Assembly (NCBI GenBank): GCA_000799755.1
Contig: JUHI01000023.1
Location: 46,938-110,937 of the forward strand
Reading direction: 5' to 3'
Source: Martinezella tropici
GTDB taxonomy: Bacteria; Pseudomonadota; Alphaproteobacteria; Rhizobiales; Rhizobiaceae
Length of the DNA stretch: 64,000 nucleotides
The translations under genes and the position numbers were made by a program. This document shows positions 61,669 to 64,000 of this stretch, piece by piece (the stretch's first letter is position 1; each line of letters opens with the position of its first letter). The notes under the pieces were generated by a model. That model was not told the DNA's origin. It saw nothing but the letters and a program-made list of their open reading frames with translations, and did no database searches.

Positions 61669-62055
61669 TCATTCGCATTCGAGCGAGGGCTGGCGGAAGC
61701 TGGTCACGAACCAATCGGAACCGGAGCTTCTGGTATAGAAGGTGTAGAAGCATTCCGTGTGTTCGACATAGCCGGGCGTCTCCGTGACCTCGTAGCGCTT
61801 GCCGCGGCGCGTTTCCTTGATCTCGCCGCTGGATTGGCCAGGCACAACTTGCGTTTTCTGCTTGCGCCATTGATAGGCGCGCTCGCCCGGGCGCAGGTCA
61901 TAGACATTATCAGGCGGACCGTAATCGAGCATCACGCTGCTGATCGGCGCTCCAATATAGCTCTTCATGATCTGCGAGGCGCAGGCCGACAGGATCAACA
62001 GGACTGTGAGCACGGCAATCCCGACAGGGAGCCGCTTCATGCGGGTGGCTGACAT
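61669..62055 (-). CDS. putative outer-membrane lipoprotein
   Basis: The start at 62055 (MSATRMKRLPVG) with AAAGGA upstream gives 128 residues. An ILSAC lipobox at about residues 21-25 predicts lipid attachment. The mature region includes YIGAPISSVMLDYGPPDNVYDL, PGERAYQWRKQKTQVVPG and a C-terminal CFYTFYTR. The GxPxSxVxxxYGPP opening recalls the SmpA/BamE-like small lipoprotein fold, but this is a weak resemblance. It lies 26 bases upstream of the SIMPL gene in the same operon. Confidence 0.75.
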   Translation of the reverse strand: MSATRMKRLPVGIAVLTVLLILSACASQIMKSYIGAPISSVMLDYGPPDNVYDLRPGERAYQWRKQKTQVVPGQSSGEIKETRRGKRYEVTETPGYVEHTECFYTFYTRSSGSDWFVTSFRQPSLECE

Positions 62056-62136
62056 CAGGCGCGTCCTTTGCAACTGGAGGAAGATCGCAGGCAGAGGTAC
62101 GTTTCATGGATTACGGCAGCATTGCGCTTTGCGGCA

Positions 62137-63033
62137 TCAGCCATTTTTTGTTGAACGGCCAAGGATTTGGCGGACGCCTTCCTTGCTGAAAGGCTGCGCC
62201 AACTGCCCGAGAAACCCCTTGGCGATCTCACCGCGAATGCCGATATCGGTCGAGGACGGCCGGTCTGGATTGAAGTAGGTGCCGAATAGCAGGTCGAAGA
62301 CCACGACGTTCTCGCCGTAGTTCGTATTGCCCTCGCGAATATCCTTGGAGTGATGCCAGCGATGCAGGCGCGGCGTGCTGAAGATGTAGTCGAAGACGCC
62401 GGTTCGCATATCGACGTTGCAATGGGTGAGGATGCCCATGAATGCCGTGACGGCGCCAAGCCACCAGAAAACCTGTAGTGGCGCGCCCATGAGATAAAGC
62501 GGGATCTGGCTGAGTGCCACCTTGAACAGCGAATCGGCAATATGGAACCGGCCCGTGTTGATGACCCAGAGCCTGACGACGCTGTGATGCAGCGCGTGGA
62601 AGCGCCAGAAGAACAGCCGCTCGTGCGCGATCCGGTGCGACCAGTAGAGACCGAGTTCCGCGATGACCACGGCCATCGCCACCTGCAAGAACATGGGCAA
62701 TGCCGCCGGCCACAGATCGAACCGGGCGCCGGCAAGCGGCTGCAGCACCATCGCCGCCAGCATCGGGAAAATCGCTCCGAGCAGCGCAAGCAGCTGCACC
62801 AGCCCCTTGGTCAGCAGCGTATGGGCGATACTGTTTGCCGTCTCGCCATCGGGGAGCAGCCAGCGCCGCTCATAGGGAATATGGCGCTCGAGCAGCAACA
62901 GCAGCAACACCTCGCCAGCATAGACGAGCGCGAAGCCGAGCATGGGCCGTTCGCTCGCGAAGGCGAAGCAAGTGAGAAGCAGGCCCGAGAAGAATATAAG
63001 AGGCCAGGACGACAGCGAGAGGATCGTCTTCAT
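62137..63033 (-). CDS. sterol desaturase / fatty acid hydroxylase family protein
   Basis: The ATG at 63033 (MKTILSLSSWPLIFF) gives 298 residues; it overlaps the stop of the preceding small gene by ATGA. The protein has about five hydrophobic segments and the di-iron histidine clusters of the family: HRIAHE, HALHHSV and, near the C terminus, HRWHHSKD, with an additional HCN element. Such enzymes hydroxylate or desaturate lipids, including ornithine lipids and carotenoids in bacteria. The substrate here is unknown. Confidence 0.9.
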   Translation of the reverse strand: MKTILSLSSWPLIFFSGLLLTCFAFASERPMLGFALVYAGEVLLLLLLERHIPYERRWLLPDGETANSIAHTLLTKGLVQLLALLGAIFPMLAAMVLQPLAGARFDLWPAALPMFLQVAMAVVIAELGLYWSHRIAHERLFFWRFHALHHSVVRLWVINTGRFHIADSLFKVALSQIPLYLMGAPLQVFWWLGAVTAFMGILTHCNVDMRTGVFDYIFSTPRLHRWHHSKDIREGNTNYGENVVVFDLLFGTYFNPDRPSSTDIGIRGEIAKGFLGQLAQPFSKEGVRQILGRSTKNG

Positions 63034-63365
63034 TGCGAGTCCAGCCAGTCCAAGAGCTCCCGGCAAGACCGAGGCCGGCCATCGCTGAAACGACCGTCCG
63101 TGCACGGATTGATAGAGGGTCGCCGGGCGTGGCTGTATTCCTCATTCGGCCAGCCGCGCCAGCGATCATGCCGCAAGGCTCGCCGCAGTTCCTCGCAACT
63201 TCGCGGGCGGCCATCACTGACGCGACCGTCGGTGCATGGGTCATATCTGTCTTGAACAAGAATGGCGTGCCGATTGTCCCGCTCCGGGCCGAGTTCGGCC
63301 GTGGAAAGACAAGCGCCGCCGGCCGCCATGATGCAGGCCACGAGAAAGGAAAACTGCATAACCAT
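63030..63365 (-). CDS. small exported protein with duplicated PCTDGRxSDGRPRSC motif
   Basis: The 111-residue product has a signal-like N terminus (MQFSFLVACIMAAGGACLSTA). Its mature part contains two near-identical 18-residue blocks, PCTDGRVSDGRPRSCEEL (43-60) and PCTDGRFSDGRPRSCREL (87-104), 44 residues apart, each with a pair of cysteines. Its stop overlaps the desaturase start (ATGA), which strongly supports the gene and its frame. I do not recognise the family. The paired cysteines suggest disulfide-stabilised loops in the periplasm. It appears to be the first gene of the five-gene operon ending with the beta-lactamase. Confidence 0.75.
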   Translation of the reverse strand: MVMQFSFLVACIMAAGGACLSTAELGPERDNRHAILVQDRYDPCTDGRVSDGRPRSCEELRRALRHDRWRGWPNEEYSHARRPSINPCTDGRFSDGRPRSCRELLDWLDSQ

Positions 63366-63652
63366 CCGCCTTTGGTTTCCGAGATGGCCCGGATGGTCGA
63401 CAGAGTGGATTGCGGGAGCATTGCGTTATTTCAGGGAAGCGCGTGATGCGGACAGCCCACGATGACCGCGGGGCAGGAAACGCCAAAGTCTCCGAACCAA
63501 ACACACGTAAGCTGCGGCTCGGATGGGTGTTTTGTTACCATGGATGGTTGTCCATAGGCGGGAGTCTTGGGCTTTGGGATTATTGAGCTATCATCGCGAT
63601 CGAGGATGAAGTTTTCGCGCGGGCGATCAGGCTGTATTTATGGGAGGTAGAC

Positions 63653-63729
<77 letters not shown>

Positions 63730-63735
63730 GTCACC

Positions 63736-64000
63736 AGCGCAAACCGCGTTGCGGTTTATCGCGTCAGCGCAAACCCTTTGGGTTTGTCGCGCTTGCGTAA
63801 ACCCTCTGGGTTTATCGCGAGTACCCTTGGACCGTTGTTTCGGGTGGCCAAGGGGATAATTGCTTGCTTTCAGAAGCGACAAAGGCCGCTTGGAGCGGCC
63901 TATTGTAACACGGCTTGGCCGTTTGAGCGTAAACCTTTTGGGTTTATCGCGTGTGATCAGAGAAGATTTTTTGAGACGCATAAACCGCGATGCGGTTTAG
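63736..64000. repeat. cluster of short palindromic repeats upstream of tRNA-fMet
   Basis: Five copies of GCGYAAACC-N4-9-GGTTTRTCGCG occur: 63736-63762, 63766-63790, 63794-63818, 63927-63951 and 63978-64000 (the last cut by the window edge). Each forms a hairpin of about 8-10 bp. Arms differ between copies (ACCGC/GCGGT in the first and last, ACCC/GGGT in the middle ones) but complementarity is kept. A separate hairpin, AGGCCGCT with AGCGGCCT, lies at about 63885-63903. Confidence 0.8.

Overview
The window looks like chromosomal DNA of an alphaproteobacterium of the Rhizobium/Agrobacterium group. The evidence is the fabA-fabB-fabI operon divergent from an Irr-type Fur regulator, an aroA product closely resembling the Agrobacterium CP4 (class II) EPSP synthase, the gene order TIGR02300 / aroA / cmk / rpsA, many ABC sugar transporters, RopB/Omp25-like outer-membrane protein, and intergenic palindromes of the kind common in rhizobia. 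GC content is high and coding density is about 90%. I see no insertion sequence, prophage, plasmid function or CRISPR array.

Layout. (1) 1-7.2 kb: translation and RNA metabolism (rbfA, truB, rpsO, pnp) with an exported alpha/beta hydrolase between truB and rpsO, then an RsmC-like rRNA methyltransferase. (2) 7.2-16.7 kb: envelope and lipid genes (acyltransferase, DUF1287 protein, GNAT, fabI-fabB-fabA), irr, and small membrane or exported proteins. (3) 17-22.5 kb: tRNA-Ala(GGC), a TIGR02300 protein, aroA (reading frame broken), a PaiB-like flavin protein, cmk and rpsA. (4) 22.6-31.2 kb: a low-complexity protein, an RNase D-type exonuclease, a MerR-XRE-cupin fusion regulator divergent from gabT-gabD (GABA to succinate), a PPP-family phosphatase and CopD. 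(5) 31.3-48.2 kb: two sugar ABC transport and catabolism loci. The first has an AraC regulator and a TIM-barrel isomerase facing SBP-permease-permease-ATPase-(Gfo/Idh::aldo-keto reductase fusion). The second has a ROK regulator facing SBP-permease-permease-SIS-PfkB-ATPase. (6) 48.2-63.5 kb: an envelope and antimicrobial-response region with two paralogous OmpR-type two-component systems, an MFS transporter, an outer-membrane barrel, an RND efflux pump, and a converging operon holding a class D beta-lactamase, a SIMPL protein, a lipoprotein, a sterol-desaturase-family enzyme and a Cys-containing exported protein. (7) The right edge carries initiator tRNA-fMet and a cluster of short palindromic repeats.

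The most informative non-coding signal is an 11-bp direct repeat, consensus GYAATGTTRCC-GYAATGT. It lies upstream of both response-regulator operons, the MFS gene and the outer-membrane gene, at a nearly constant distance from the first three start codons. It defines a probable self-regulated regulon for the twin two-component systems. The most surprising coding feature is aroA: relative to its relatives it lacks 7 nt, and the resulting stop codon overlaps an in-frame GTG (GTGA), leaving two translationally coupled halves.
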